Below are positions 33,186 through 42,212 of a stretch of 42,325 bases of DNA, piece after piece. Source of the DNA: Hyphococcus sp. (GTDB lineage: Bacteria; Pseudomonadota; Alphaproteobacteria; Caulobacterales; Parvularculaceae); NCBI GenBank assembly GCA_021776375.1, contig JAJFGA010000020.1, positions 1-42,325 on the forward strand, read 5' to 3'. Every line of letters begins with the position of its first letter. The first letter of the stretch is position 1. Under the pieces are notes generated by a model, which made no database searches, was not told the origin of the DNA, and was given only the letters and a program-made list of their open reading frames with translations. The position numbers and the translations under genes are program-made.

Positions 33186-33962
33186 TCAGCGGTTCTTGAA
33201 GGACGGTTTACGCTTTTCGTTAAACGCCGCCATGCCTTCCTTTTGGTCTTCCAGCGCAAACACCGAATGGAACACCCGACGCTCGAACCGCACGCCTTCT
33301 GAGAGCGTGGTCTCGAAGGCGCGGTCGACTGATTCTTTGATCAACATTGCGATTGGCCGCGAGAAACCGGCGATTTGTTTGGCGACGCGGATCGCCTCTT
33401 CGCGTAATTCGCCCTTTGGCACGATGCGGCTGACCATGCCGCAGCGCTCGGCTTCTTCGGCGTCCATCATCCGGCCGGTCAGGCACATCTCCATCGCCTT
33501 AGACTTGCCGATGAAACGCGCGAGCCGCTGGGTGCCGCCTGCGCCAGGCATCGCGCCAATGGAAATTTCCGGTTGTCCGAATTTGGCGTTGTCGGCCGCG
33601 ATGATAAAATCGCACATCAGCGCCAGCTCGCATCCGCCGCCAAGCGCATAACCGCCGACGGCCGCAATCACCGGTTTGCGCGCCCGGCTCGCCTCTTCCC
33701 AGTTTGCGGTGATGAAGTCTTCCTTGAAGACATCCATGTAGCCCTTATCCGCCATCTCCTTGATATCGGCGCCGGCGGCGAAGGCTTTTTCCGATCCGGT
33801 AATCACCAGACATCCAATCGTGTCGTCTGCTTCAAATTTGCGAACCGCGTCAGTCACCTCATCCATCAACTGCTTGTTAAACGCATTAAGCGCATCGGGA
33901 CGGTTCAGCGTGATAATACCAACGCCGCCGTCAGATTCGATAAGGATGCATTCGTAGGCCAT
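33186..33962 (-). CDS. Enoyl-CoA hydratase
   Basis: 258 aa. Crotonase family enzyme that hydrates trans-2-enoyl-CoA in beta-oxidation. Both catalytic glutamates are present: Glu112 in [15 protein letters not shown] and Glu132 in [28 protein letters not shown] carries the oxyanion-hole loop, and the tail [17 protein letters not shown] is typical of the short-chain bacterial type. It follows folE by 27 bases on the same strand, so it may be read with prpC-folE. Its product chemistry (odd-chain fatty acid oxidation gives propionyl-CoA) fits the prp genes nearby. Confidence 0.93.
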   Translation of the reverse strand: MAYECILIESDGGVGIITLNRPDALNAFNKQLMDEVTDAVRKFEADDTIGCLVITGSEKAFAAGADIKEMADKGYMDVFKEDFITANWEEASRARKPVIAAVGGYALGGGCELALMCDFIIAADNAKFGQPEISIGAMPGAGGTQRLARFIGKSKAMEMCLTGRMMDAEEAERCGMVSRIVPKGELREEAIRVAKQIAGFSRPIAMLIKESVDRAFETTLSEGVRFERRVFHSVFALEDQKEGMAAFNEKRKPSFKNR

Positions 33963-33989
33963 TTCGTTTTCCTTAAATTACCAATTCAG

Positions 33990-34583
33990 TCAGATCACGC
34001 CGATCAGGCGGATGACTTCCTGGCGTGCTTTTTCATCTTCCCGGAAGATGCCCATCATCCGGCTTGTAGTCATAGAAACGCCCGGAGTTTTAACGCCGCG
34101 CGCAGTCATACAGGCATGCGAGGCTTCAATCACCACCGCAACGCCCAACGGGTCGAGCACCTTCTGGATACAGTCCGCGATTTCTGCTGTCAGACGTTCT
34201 TGCACCTGAAGGCGGCGCGCATAGGTGTTCACCACGCGGGCGAGTTTGGAAATGCCGACCACCCGATTACGTGGCAGATAAGCGACATGCGCCTTGCCGA
34301 TGATCGGCGCCATGTGGTGCTCGCAGTGAGAATGGAACGGGATATCTTTTAACAGGACTATTTCATCATAGCCGCCGACCTGCTCAAAGGTGCGCTGCAG
34401 ATAGGTCTCTGCGCATTGTTCATAGCCTTGAAAATATTCAAGATACGCATCGACCACGCGGCGCGGCGTGTCTTTGAGCCCTTCGCGTTCCGGGTCATCG
34501 CCAATCCAGCGAAAAAGCTCGCGCACGGCGTCTTGCGCGCGCGCTCTTTCCTCGTCGGTTCGCGTTCTGGGTTGACCGGCCAT
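33990..34583 (-). CDS. folE: GTP cyclohydrolase I
   Basis: 197 aa from ATG 34583 with AGGG upstream; the frame extends 38 codons more inside prpC. It converts GTP to 7,8-dihydroneopterin triphosphate, the first step of folate and pterin synthesis. Zinc ligands Cys87, His90 and Cys158 are seen in [12 protein letters not shown] and [35 protein letters not shown] and the closing TSRMMGIF also fit. It begins two bases after the prpC stop, so it is in the same operon, an unusual partner for methylcitrate synthase. Confidence 0.96.
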   Translation of the reverse strand: MAGQPRTRTDEERARAQDAVRELFRWIGDDPEREGLKDTPRRVVDAYLEYFQGYEQCAETYLQRTFEQVGGYDEIVLLKDIPFHSHCEHHMAPIIGKAHVAYLPRNRVVGISKLARVVNTYARRLQVQERLTAEIADCIQKVLDPLGVAVVIEASHACMTARGVKTPGVSMTTSRMMGIFREDEKARQEVIRLIGVI

Positions 34584-34585
34584 AG

Positions 34586-35725
34586 TCAGGCCCTTTTGTC
34601 TATCGCTACGACATCGCGCTGCGCCGGACCGGTATATTTCGAAAGCGGACGGATCAGCTTGTTGTCGCCGAGTTGCTCCATAATATGCGCCGTCCATCCG
34701 GTAATGCGGCTCACCACAAAGATCGGCGTGAACATCGGAATTTCAAACCCCATCAGATAATAGGCAGGTCCCGCCGGAAAATCGAGATTGGGATAGATGC
34801 CTTTTTCCGAAACCATAGTTTCATCAAGAATCTGCGACATCTCCCAATACATTTTCGCCTCGTCCGTGCCGATAATATCGACCATGTCCTTGAACGCCGC
34901 GGTCATGGTTGGCACGCGACTGTCGCCGGAGCGGTAGACGCGGTGGCCGAAGCCCATGATTTTTTTCTTGGTCGCAAGCGCATCCAGCATCCAGGCTTTG
35001 GCGTTCTCCGCCGTGCCGACCTCTTTCAGCATGTCCATCACGGCTTCATTGGCGCCGCCATGGAGCGGGCCTTTGAGCGATCCGATGGCGCCGGTGACGG
35101 AAGAATAAATCCCTGATAACGAGCTGGCGATGACGCGGGCGGTAAAGGTCGAGGCGTTAAAGGAATGCTCGGCATAGAGCGTCATGGAAGTGTCGAAACA
35201 CTTGACCACTTCCGGCGCCGGGACTTCGCCGAAACACATATGAAAGAAATTTTCCGAAAAGCCGAGGCTATTATCTGGCGCAATCGGCTCCTTACCATTG
35301 CGCAGGCGGAAGTCCGTTGCGACGATCTGTGGGATTTTTGCATAAAGGTTGAGTGCGCGATCATACAGCTTGTCGGTTGCGTGATCTTCAATCTCGCTGT
35401 CTTCGATCCCAAGAAAACTTACTGCCGTTCGAAGCGTCGCCATTGGGTGCGCGCCCTTGGGGAACTTCCGCATCACGGAAATAAGGTCTTCTGAAAGGCC
35501 GCGCTCGCTTTTTTCTTTTGCGTTGAACTCATCAAGCTGAGCTTTGGTCGGCAGCTCGCCATTCCAGATGAGGTAAGCGGTTTCCTCGAACCGACACTGC
35601 GCCGCCAGATCCTGCACCGCATAGCCGCGATAGGTCAGCGAGTTCGTCTCCGGCATAACCTTCGACACCGCAGTGTCATCGGCAAGGACGCCGGCCAGGC
35701 CGTATTTAACATCCGTGTCAGTCAT
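34586..35725 (-). CDS. prpC: 2-methylcitrate synthase / citrate synthase
   Basis: 379 aa, the short type II-like (PrpC) length. It condenses propionyl-CoA with oxaloacetate. Catalytic landmarks: [25 protein letters not shown] and the aspartate in [15 protein letters not shown], plus the N-terminal [16 protein letters not shown] region typical of PrpC. With prpB and prpD in the window, a methylcitrate rather than TCA role is preferred. Its start overlaps the stop of the ABM-domain gene by four bases (ATGA), and folE follows two bases after the stop. Confidence 0.92.
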   Translation of the reverse strand: MTDTDVKYGLAGVLADDTAVSKVMPETNSLTYRGYAVQDLAAQCRFEETAYLIWNGELPTKAQLDEFNAKEKSERGLSEDLISVMRKFPKGAHPMATLRTAVSFLGIEDSEIEDHATDKLYDRALNLYAKIPQIVATDFRLRNGKEPIAPDNSLGFSENFFHMCFGEVPAPEVVKCFDTSMTLYAEHSFNASTFTARVIASSLSGIYSSVTGAIGSLKGPLHGGANEAVMDMLKEVGTAENAKAWMLDALATKKKIMGFGHRVYRSGDSRVPTMTAAFKDMVDIIGTDEAKMYWEMSQILDETMVSEKGIYPNLDFPAGPAYYLMGFEIPMFTPIFVVSRITGWTAHIMEQLGDNKLIRPLSKYTGPAQRDVVAIDKRA

Positions 35726-36075
35726 AATTCCCTCTCCAACTCACCGCGTTCATTTTTCATTGTGTATGCGCGCTCAACTTTCGCGACCCGCACATCGTAA
35801 TCTACATACCAGTCAGCGCGGCCCCGCCGTTGCGCTTCCAGGTGCTCGCCCACTTTCTTCCAGTTGGCGATCGCCTGTTCTGATTTCCAATAGGAAATCG
35901 CAATGCCAAATCCGTCTTCTCCGCGCGCAGATTCAAAGCCGAGATAGCCCGGCATCTCCTTTGCCAATTCTTCCATTCTCGCCGCTGTCTGCGAATACCC
36001 ATCGTCGCCTTCGGCCCGCTGTGCGGTGAAGATGACGGCGTAATAGGGCGGCTTTGGCAGTGCAGCAAAAGTCAT
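35722..36075 (-). CDS. Antibiotic biosynthesis monooxygenase (ABM) domain protein
   Basis: 117 aa with a single ABM ferredoxin-like fold: YYAVIFTAQRAEGDDGYSQT, MEELAKEMPGYLGFESARGE, GIAISYWKSEQAIANWKKVG and a final WYVDYDVRVAKVERAYT. Such proteins may be small monooxygenases or haem-degrading or quinone-handling enzymes; the substrate is unknown. Its stop overlaps prpC's start, so it is translationally coupled. About 100 bases separate it from the cupin gene upstream. Confidence 0.85.
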   Translation of the reverse strand: MTFAALPKPPYYAVIFTAQRAEGDDGYSQTAARMEELAKEMPGYLGFESARGEDGFGIAISYWKSEQAIANWKKVGEHLEAQRRGRADWYVDYDVRVAKVERAYTMKNERGELEREL

Positions 36076-36175
36076 AATCGCCGGGTTATGCTATATTACC
36101 GAGTGGAAAGAAAGGCCTGATGGCTGTTCAATTCCTTTAATAAAAACAATGTATTAGTACTATTTTTTCAACATG

Positions 36176-36550
36176 TCAGTCGCCGACCGGAACAACATCC
36201 GCAGACGCCGTCATCAACTCCACGACCCGCGACGGCGCGCGGGTGCGGTGAACAACGCCCTTCGGCACGACGAATCCCTGCCCCCGTCCCAACTCATGCG
36301 TTTGGTCTTCAACATCGAGCAGCAGATTCCCCTCAACAACATAGAATAGTTCATCTTCGTTATCATGTTTGTGGAAGTGAAACTCGCCCTCCAGAACGCC
36401 GAGCCGCAGAACGCTGTCGTTAACCCGAACCAGTGTCTGGTTGAACCATTTGTCCGCATTGGCATCGACCACATCCTGGATATCAAATTTCTCCATCAGC
36501 AAAAATCTGATGTCGGTTTTGATGCTATAGGCTATGCCTTTATCCATCAT
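36176..36550 (-). CDS. Single-domain cupin
   Basis: 124 aa. Cupin motif 1 is FHFHKHDNEDELFYVVEGNL (G-x5-H-x-H-x4-E pattern), and motif 2 is GRGQGFVVPKGVVHRTRA. The metal ligands (three His and Glu) are therefore all present. AGGAGG lies just before tandem ATGs at 36550 and 36547, so translation should be strong. Cupins of this small size range from metal-dependent isomerases to sugar-binding sensors; no specific role can be given. Confidence 0.87.
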   Translation of the reverse strand: MMDKGIAYSIKTDIRFLLMEKFDIQDVVDANADKWFNQTLVRVNDSVLRLGVLEGEFHFHKHDNEDELFYVVEGNLLLDVEDQTHELGRGQGFVVPKGVVHRTRAPSRVVELMTASADVVPVGD

Positions 36551-36635
36551 GACCTCCTGGTAATAGACATTTATGCCGTAAGCGTATCATTGACCTGGAA
36601 AGTGCAAACCGCAATCAATGTTATGATCAGAGTAC

Positions 36636-36667
36636 AAAAAAACGGCGGAGATTACACCCGCCGTTTT
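36636..36667 (-). terminator. Intrinsic terminator
   Basis: aaaacggcgg and ccgccgtttt form a perfect ten-pair stem with a nine-base loop, followed on the minus strand by a run of seven U. It lies 137 bases downstream of the lipoprotein gene and would end its transcript before the cupin gene. It may work in both directions. Confidence 0.85.
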
Positions 36668-36803
36668 AGAGAATTCACCACAATCTGTGCAGACAGATAT
36701 GCTTAATTTAGTTTAGCCACCCCTTATGGTGTTGTTTCGTCGCCTCCGGTGGTAAAAAGTAAACCCTACTGGCGTGCTTCACTCACCCAACATAACAATC
36801 CAT

Positions 36804-37217
36804 TTATTGACCAACATTGGGATCGCCAGGGGTTGACTGTAATTCGCGAAGGTAAATTTTATTTTGCTCGTATATGAATTCCCATTCAGATTTTGTCTTG
36901 CAAACCCTTCGCCCGCCAAGCCGCGTTCCTGTCGGCGGCTTTAACTTCTTGCATATGACTTTCTTGGAATTCTTTTCTGCTTCTGCTGCTGCTGCTGCTG
37001 CCTCTGCATCTGCTTCTGGATTAGATGCAGGCGCCGGCTCTCCGCTGTCAGTTTCAGACGAAGACGTCTCTTCCGCGGGTTGTTTCGAATCTGTGTCGGT
37101 CGCGGCCGCCATTATAATATTGGAACTTTCGCCAGTAGCGTTATCAGTCGTCACGCATCCACTAAGCATCGTTCCAGATATTAAAAATGTAACTGAGCAA
37201 AAAAATTTACTTACCAT
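36804..37217 (-). CDS. Small lipoprotein with C-terminal disulfide motif
   Basis: 137 aa from ATG 37217 with AGGGA upstream (the frame is open 29 codons earlier). A lipobox LSGC lies at 18-21. A low-complexity Glu/Ala/Ser linker (~35-95) follows, then a conserved-looking C-terminal domain with KVICKKLKPPTGTRLGGRRV and a second Cys, C-x16-C. The 'C-x6-T-G-(T/S)-R-(L/I)-x5-C' pattern is a frequent feature of short exported proteins in alpha- and gammaproteobacteria. Function is unknown. Confidence 0.78.
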   Translation of the reverse strand: MVSKFFCSVTFLISGTMLSGCVTTDNATGESSNIIMAAATDTDSKQPAEETSSSETDSGEPAPASNPEADAEAAAAAAEAEKNSKKVICKKLKPPTGTRLGGRRVCKTKSEWEFIYEQNKIYLRELQSTPGDPNVGQ

Positions 37218-37376
37218 TGGAAGACGTCCCTCTTTTTCCGGTACAAAATAAAGAAAAAAATAACTGTCAATTAGAGCCGAGTCAATCACGAAAAGGTAAT
37301 ACAATACATAAGCTTGAAGACATTACCCTTAAAGGGCTTCCTTATATTTGGGCTGATCTAAATGTCTGTAACAAAA

Positions 37377-38288
37377 CTACTCCTGCGGCGTATCGCTGAC
37401 CTGAAAATTATAAATCGACTCATCGAACTTGTTGTAGTCGTGGTAGCGCAAAAGATCATAGAGGTCGCGGCGGTGCTGCATGATGTCGAGGACGCCGTTC
37501 TGGTCGCCGTCTTTCAAGATCGCATCGAGCCCGACATCGCAGGCGCCCATGGCGAGGCGCAATGTTGTAACGGGGTAGATCACAACGTTAAAGCCGAGCG
37601 CTTCGAGTTCTTTGATATTTAACAGACGGCTCTTTCCGAACTCGGTCATGTTGGCGAGTATGGGAACATCGAGCGCAGCGCGAACCGCTTCGAATTCCTT
37701 TTCTGACTTCATCGCCTCGGGGAAGATCATATCCGCGCCGGCGTCGACATAGGCTTTCATGCGGTCGATCGCTTTATCGAGGCCCTCAATAGCGCGCGCA
37801 TCGGAACGGGCAATCAGCACGAAATTCGGATCACGCTTGGCTTCCGCAGCGGCTTTGACGCGCTGGATCATGATCTCGGTGGAAACGATCTCCTTGCCGT
37901 CCAGATGACCGCAGCGCTTTGGCATCACCTGATCTTCGATGTGACAGCCGGCAAGCCCCGCCTCCTCCATCGACCGCACCGTCCGCGCCGCCGCCATAGG
38001 CTCGCCAAAGCCGGTGTCGATATCGATAAAGGCCGGCAGGTCCGTCACCCGCGCAATCTGTCGGCCGCGGGTCTCAAACTCCGTCATCGTCGCGATGCCG
38101 ATATCCGGCAGGCAAAGATCAGCCGACATCACCGCACCGGAAATATAAACGCCGTCAAAGCCCTTACGCTCAATCATCTGTGCACAGAGCGGATTAAACG
38201 CGCCGGGAAACTGCAGGAGCTTGCCGGAGGCCAGCCCTTTGCGAAAGTGGCTACGTTTTTCGGCGGGGGATTTTGTCGTGAAAAGCAT
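37377..38288 (-). CDS. prpB: Methylisocitrate lyase
   Basis: 303 aa. It splits 2-methylisocitrate into pyruvate and succinate, the last methylcitrate-cycle step. Signature features: PGAFNPLCAQMIERKGFDGV, VTDLPAFIDIDTGFGE (Mg-binding Asp89 and Asp91), HIEDQVMPKRCGHLDGKE with catalytic Cys126, and the late VIYPVTTLRLAMGA. The KRCGHLDGK sequence separates PrpB from isocitrate lyase. It has a G+C-rich body, flanked by A+T-rich intergenic DNA on one side and repeat R2 on the other. Its upstream start lies ~30 bases from R2. Confidence 0.95.
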   Translation of the reverse strand: MLFTTKSPAEKRSHFRKGLASGKLLQFPGAFNPLCAQMIERKGFDGVYISGAVMSADLCLPDIGIATMTEFETRGRQIARVTDLPAFIDIDTGFGEPMAAARTVRSMEEAGLAGCHIEDQVMPKRCGHLDGKEIVSTEIMIQRVKAAAEAKRDPNFVLIARSDARAIEGLDKAIDRMKAYVDAGADMIFPEAMKSEKEFEAVRAALDVPILANMTEFGKSRLLNIKELEALGFNVVIYPVTTLRLAMGACDVGLDAILKDGDQNGVLDIMQHRRDLYDLLRYHDYNKFDESIYNFQVSDTPQE

Positions 38289-38316
38289 TTATGCCTCTAG
38301 TGTTGTAATTTTGGCC

Positions 38317-38453
38317 TATCCTTCGCGACGCGGCTTCGCCGCTCCTCAGGATGAGGAAGATATTGTTGAGAAAATAAAATACACTCTACATACTCAACCC
38401 TCATCCTGAGGAGGATAGGACATTCTTGAATGTCCTATCCGTCACGAAGGATC
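38317..38453. repeat. Structured palindromic repeat copy R2
   Basis: Full copy: tatccttcgcgacg, stem gcggcttcgccgc, ctcctcaggatgagg, A+T-rich centre with acactctacatactcaac, cctcatcctgaggag, a long stem (ggataggacattc ... gaatgtcctatcc), cgtcacgaaggatc. Its right end contains the stop codon and last three codons of the thioesterase gene. Confidence 0.88.
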
Positions 38454-38888
38454 ACCTTTTTCCGCAAGACACATAGTCGTCACCAGCGCTGTTGCAACAT
38501 GTGTCTCAATGCCGTCGGCGCTGCAATAGACTTCCGAGCGCACAATCACCAATGTCCGCCCCGGCTTGATCACTTCCGCGCGAGCGTGCATCACCTCGCC
38601 GCGCGCCGGCGCCAGGAGGTTGATCTTGAACTCACTCGTCAACACCGTTGAGGCTGCCGGCATTACCGAATAGCCCGCATAGCCCGCCGCATTATCCGCC
38701 AGCGTCGCCGCGACGCCCGCATGGAAAAACCCATGCTGCTGCGTCAGGGTCTCATCAAACGGAACAGACAATTCGCACGATCCATGGCCGAGCGCGCGCA
38801 GCTCAACCCCGAGCTTTTTCATGAAGCCCTGACGCGCGAAGCTCATCCGCACACGGGCATCCGCTTCTGGGGAGATCGCTGGCGTCAC
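38442..38888 (-). CDS. PaaI-family hotdog thioesterase
   Basis: 148 aa. Central motif QQHGFFHAGVAATLADNAAG is the H-x-x-x-H-x-G-x-x-x-x-L-x-D signature of PaaI-like acyl-CoA thioesterases, with the active-site Asp in ADNAAG. SEFKINLLAPARGEVMHARA and VKPGRTLVIVRSEVY complete the hotdog fold. It hydrolyses short or aryl acyl-CoAs; a role in trimming acyl-CoA pools near propionyl-CoA metabolism is possible. The last three residues (DPS) and the stop are encoded by repeat R2. Confidence 0.88.
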   Translation of the reverse strand: MTPAISPEADARVRMSFARQGFMKKLGVELRALGHGSCELSVPFDETLTQQHGFFHAGVAATLADNAAGYAGYSVMPAASTVLTSEFKINLLAPARGEVMHARAEVIKPGRTLVIVRSEVYCSADGIETHVATALVTTMCLAEKGDPS

Positions 38889-38894
38889 GTCGGA

Positions 38895-39275
38895 TTAACT
38901 ACCCATACAGAAGAAATTCAGCTTGTTGCCATCCAGATCGCGCACATAACCGCACGATACCATACCATCAAGCCGTGGTCCCGGCTCGCCTTCGCAGGTT
39001 GCGCCAAGCGATATGGCTTTATCGTACATCGCCTTTACCTGTGCGCCATCCCTTACGCCAATTGCGACCATGTTGCCATTGCCAGGCGCGGCGCCATCGC
39101 CGTCATAGGGTTTGCACAGCGCAAACATAGGTTGGCCTGGCTGTGTCCCGTAGAACACCGCACCGCCATCGGGGCGAACCATCACTTCTTTTGCGCCAAG
39201 ATCGGCGAGTAACGCGCCATAAAATTTCCGCGCCTTGTCCAGATCATTTGATCCAACCATTGAATAAGCAAGCAT
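38895..39275 (-). CDS. VOC (glyoxalase/dioxygenase) family protein
   Basis: 126 aa, one paired beta-alpha-beta-beta-beta module: MLAYSMVGSNDLDKARKFYG, then FYGTQPGQPMFALC, NMVAIGVRDGAQVKAMYDKA and VRDLDGNKLNFFCMG. The 'D-x-x-K-A-x-x-F-Y' and 'D-P/L-D-G-N-x-x-x-F' motifs define the family. Members include isomerases, dioxygenases and resistance proteins; the role is unknown. The thioesterase gene follows only six bases later, so the two are co-transcribed. Confidence 0.87.
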   Translation of the reverse strand: MLAYSMVGSNDLDKARKFYGALLADLGAKEVMVRPDGGAVFYGTQPGQPMFALCKPYDGDGAAPGNGNMVAIGVRDGAQVKAMYDKAISLGATCEGEPGPRLDGMVSCGYVRDLDGNKLNFFCMGS

Positions 39276-39296
39276 TCTTCTCTCCTATTTATTGAC

Positions 39297-39719
39297 CTAC
39301 GAATATTCTTTGAGCTTCGCGCCGACGCGCTTGCCCATTTCCTCGCCCAGCGCCATCAAGCCGCTCGCCGGGCGGATCATCACTTCAAACTCGATGATCA
39401 AGCCGTCATCGTCGAACTTGATAAGATCAACGCCCTTCAGTTTCTTGCCGCCGACATGGGCGCTGAATTCCAGCACGACATCTTTGCCGTCCTCTGTTGC
39501 AAATTCACGATGGTAAGTGAAACCTTCAAAGACGTTGATGACGGTTGAGAGCGCAAGCATCAACGCGTCGCGCCCGTGATAAGGCGTGTGTGCTACCGGT
39601 GAACGGAAGACGGCGTCGGGGTGGATGATGGACTCAAGCTCGCCAAGATCGCGCGTCGCGATCATCGCGTGCCAACGCTCAATAGTGGCTTGGCTTGGCA
39701 TTAGCAAAGAAGTGGGCAT
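39297..39719 (-). CDS. SnoaL-like (NTF2-fold) protein
   Basis: 140 aa without a signal peptide. Layout of the SnoaL-like group: helix ATIERWHAMIATRDLGELES, HPDAVFRSPVAHTPYHGRDA, VFEGFTYHREFATEDGKDVV and a late LIKFDDDGLIIEFEVMIRP strand. It is likely cytosolic and ligand-binding or a small isomerase. It precedes the VOC and thioesterase genes with 21 bases to the next, suggesting a three-gene unit. Unlike the first SnoaL gene (294-776), it is not exported. Confidence 0.86.
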   Translation of the reverse strand: MPTSLLMPSQATIERWHAMIATRDLGELESIIHPDAVFRSPVAHTPYHGRDALMLALSTVINVFEGFTYHREFATEDGKDVVLEFSAHVGGKKLKGVDLIKFDDDGLIIEFEVMIRPASGLMALGEEMGKRVGAKLKEYS

Positions 39720-39749
39720 TTTGTTCCTTATTAGTAATAACTTGCTACA

Positions 39750-39872
39750 GATCCTTCGCGACGCAAAGCTTCGCTTTGCTCCTCAGGATGAGGGGAATAT
39801 GTTGATAGCTATAATACTCAACCACTACCCTCATCCTCAGGAGGCGTTCGAAGAACGCCGTCTCGAAGGATC
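39750..39872. repeat. Structured palindromic repeat copy R3
   Basis: gatccttcgcgacg, stem gcaaagcttcgctttgc, ctcctcaggatgagg, centre with aatactcaac, cctcatcctcaggag, stem ggcgttcgaagaacgcc, gtctcgaaggatc. Its right end encodes the C-terminus and stop of the GIY-YIG gene. Confidence 0.88.
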
Positions 39873-40184
39873 AGCAACAAGCGATGGCCTCACCCCGCGC
39901 GCAGACAAAGCTTTCAAAGCGGCGCCGTCACCACGCATAAGAGCCTCTTTCTTCGCGCGACTCCATCCCTTTATCTGCCTCTCAAAGGCAACCATTTCAT
40001 CATAGTGATAACAATAATCGCTCCATACCAATTCCACTGGCCGGCGCTTAAATGTATAGGCGCGCTTGTCGATGCCTTCATTGTGCTCCCATACGCGCGC
40101 GTCGGGATCATCGCCTCTGTGCGAGCCGACATAGTAGCTGCCGTCAGCGCAACGAACCATATAAACGTAGCCGACAATGCGCAT
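39837..40184 (-). CDS. GIY-YIG nuclease-domain protein between two repeats
   Basis: 115 aa. The GIY-YIG core is GYVYMVRCADGSYYVGSHR, followed by RVWEHNEGIDKRAYTFKRRP and VAFERQIKGWSRAKKEALM with the catalytic Glu68. This is the small stand-alone UPF0213-like type. Residues 105-115 (DPSRRRSSNAS, by position) are encoded by repeat R3, and R4 lies 35 bases upstream of the start. AAAGGAAT precedes the ATG. It could be a DNA repair or recombination nuclease; the repeat framing invites the idea that it acts on those palindromes, which is inference. Confidence 0.88.
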   Translation of the reverse strand: MRIVGYVYMVRCADGSYYVGSHRGDDPDARVWEHNEGIDKRAYTFKRRPVELVWSDYCYHYDEMVAFERQIKGWSRAKKEALMRGDGAALKALSARGVRPSLVADPSRRRSSNAS

Positions 40185-40219
40185 AGGCCAATTCCTTTGC
40201 TAGCGTTACGCTTTTAGCC

Positions 40220-40360
40220 GATCCTTCGCGACGGATTGAGCATTCAAGAATACTCAATCCTCCTCAGGATGAGGGAGGAGTTTGTCGAGAAAAAATACAC
40301 TCTCCACATATTCAACCCTCATCCTGAGGAGCCGTTCGAAGAACGGCGTCGCGAAGGATC
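40220..40360. repeat. Structured palindromic repeat copy R4
   Basis: gatccttcgcgacg, stem gattgagcattcaagaatactcaatc (imperfect), ctcaggatgagg, centre with acactctccacatattcaac, cctcatcctgaggag, stem gccgttcgaagaacggc, cgtcgcgaaggatc. It ends 15 bases after the prpD stop. The centre closely matches that of R2. Confidence 0.88.
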
Positions 40361-40375
40361 GCCAAAAGCGGCGCC

Positions 40376-41908
40376 CTAAAATATCCCCCTGGCCGGGTTC
40401 TCAACCAGATACCCCGCCGGGGCCACCGGGTTGAGCGCCAAGACCTGCTCTGCTGAGAGGTTCGGAAGCTGCTGCACAAGATCAAGGAAGCGCGCTGATT
40501 CCGATGCGTCCAGAATCTCGTCCGTAAGCGTTTTAAATTTCTTGATATATTCCGGGCGGCCAAAGGGGCGCGCGCCGAACGGGTGGGCGTTGGCGATGCC
40601 AAGTTCGTCTTCGATCACCCGGCCGTCTTCCATGGTGACGACGACGCGCGCGCCGAAGGCTTTCTCGTTGGGATCGCGGGAGTGATAGCGCCGCGTCCAA
40701 TCCGGGTCTTCGATGGTGGAAATCTTGTGCCACAGGCGCACCGTGTCGGCGCGCTGCGCCCGCTCCGGCGCATAAGACTTCACATGGTGCCATTCGCCGT
40801 CCTGCAGCGCGACCGCGAAGATATACATGATCGAGTGGTCGAGGGTCTCGCGGCTCGAATTCGGGTCCATCTTCTGCGGGTCGCCGGCGCCGGTGCCGAT
40901 CACGTAATGGGTGTGGTGCGAGGTATGCAGAACGATCGATTTCACCTTGTCGAAATCACCGATCTCCTTGCCCATACGGAAGGCGAGATCGATAAGCGCT
41001 TGTGACTGATATTCCGCCGAATGTTCCTTGGTGTATGTCTCAAGGATCGCGCGTTTGGCCTCGCCGCCGCCCGGCAGCGGCACAGAATAGCTTGGCTCAT
41101 AAGGGCTCTCGCCCTTGTCGCGCGCGGTGCGGCCATTGAGGATATAAGAAATTGGCCCGTCTTCACCCTCATAAGCCGGACTTGGCGCGCCCTCGCCCCG
41201 CATACAGCGGTCTACCGCCTCAATCGCGAGCTTGCCTGCATAGGCTGGCGCGAACGCTTTCCACGTCGATATCTCACCCTTGCGGGACTGGCGGGTGGTT
41301 ATGGTTGTGTGTAGCCCTTGCTGTACGGACTGGAAGATAACTTCCGTATCAAGACCAAGCAGCGTGCCGACGGCCGCCGACGCCGACGGGCCGATATGCG
41401 CGATATGGTCGATCTTGTGTTCGTGGAGGCAAATCGCTTTGACGAGATTGACCTGAATCTCATAGCCCGTCGCGATGCCGCGCAGGAGATCGCGCCCATC
41501 TTTGCCGCATTGCTGCGCGACCGCGAGCACAGGCGGAATATTGTCGCCCGGGTGGGAGTAATCGGCGGCGAGAAACGTGTCGTGGAAATCAAGCTCGCGC
41601 ACCGCCGTGCCGTTGGCCCAGGCCGCCCATTCGGCGCAGACCTTATGATCGGCGGGCGCGCCAAAGAGCGTCGCCCCGCCGGCGCGCATATGCGTATTCG
41701 CCATCGCCCGGGCGGATTTGATCGGTCCGCGATTGAGCGACGCGATCCCGACCGACGCATTGTCGATGATGCGGTTGATGATCATGTCCGTCGCCTCGGC
41801 GTCGACCTCAACCGGGTCCGACGCGACCGCGGCGATCTTCCAGGCGAGCTGGTCTTCGCGCGCGAGGTTGTCTTTCGAGCGATGGGCGTGAACGTCGTGA
41901 ACTTCCAT
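40376..41908 (-). CDS. prpD: 2-methylcitrate dehydratase (MmgE/PrpD family)
   Basis: 510 aa from ATG 41908, which has AGAGGA in front; an ATG six codons earlier contains that site in its own frame and is rejected. The MmgE/PrpD fold is seen as [69 protein letters not shown] and a C-terminal lid with [19 protein letters not shown]. It removes water from 2-methylcitrate. First gene of the minus-strand prp stretch, followed by repeat R4. It is divergent from a Tat-exported protein gene, with 300 bases between starts. Confidence 0.94.
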   Translation of the reverse strand: MEVHDVHAHRSKDNLAREDQLAWKIAAVASDPVEVDAEATDMIINRIIDNASVGIASLNRGPIKSARAMANTHMRAGGATLFGAPADHKVCAEWAAWANGTAVRELDFHDTFLAADYSHPGDNIPPVLAVAQQCGKDGRDLLRGIATGYEIQVNLVKAICLHEHKIDHIAHIGPSASAAVGTLLGLDTEVIFQSVQQGLHTTITTRQSRKGEISTWKAFAPAYAGKLAIEAVDRCMRGEGAPSPAYEGEDGPISYILNGRTARDKGESPYEPSYSVPLPGGGEAKRAILETYTKEHSAEYQSQALIDLAFRMGKEIGDFDKVKSIVLHTSHHTHYVIGTGAGDPQKMDPNSSRETLDHSIMYIFAVALQDGEWHHVKSYAPERAQRADTVRLWHKISTIEDPDWTRRYHSRDPNEKAFGARVVVTMEDGRVIEDELGIANAHPFGARPFGRPEYIKKFKTLTDEILDASESARFLDLVQQLPNLSAEQVLALNPVAPAGYLVENPARGIF

Positions 41909-42212
41909 GGGAATTCCTCTTGGCAAATGTCAAAATGTGGGTTGGCGGCGGGCAGTACAAAAAGCCCGAAAATCTTCGTGCACTCCTTGCCGTAACGGCG
42001 CCAGGCTGTCCATGGGGAAAACCGGCGTCACAACGCCTCTGGAAAACTTTATTAATATTTCCAGTGACTTAGGTGAAGGCTCGGAATTCCAGCGCACGAT
42101 CACGCGCGCGCTAACGACAAATATCGAAGGGCCGTAGCAATTTTATGTAGACTACCCCGCGCAGCGCAAAGGAAATTCTAATCAGCTGCGGGATAAAGAG
42201 GGAGAGAGACAT

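Noticed and set aside
32896..40360. Possible CRISPR array from repeated palindromes
   Set aside because: Copies are kilobases apart, about 140 bases long and flank genes; there are no regular spacers and no cas genes.
41907..42137. Plus-strand 76-codon frame between prpD and the Tat-signal gene
   Set aside because: No ribosome site and no recognisable motif; it begins antisense to the prpD start.
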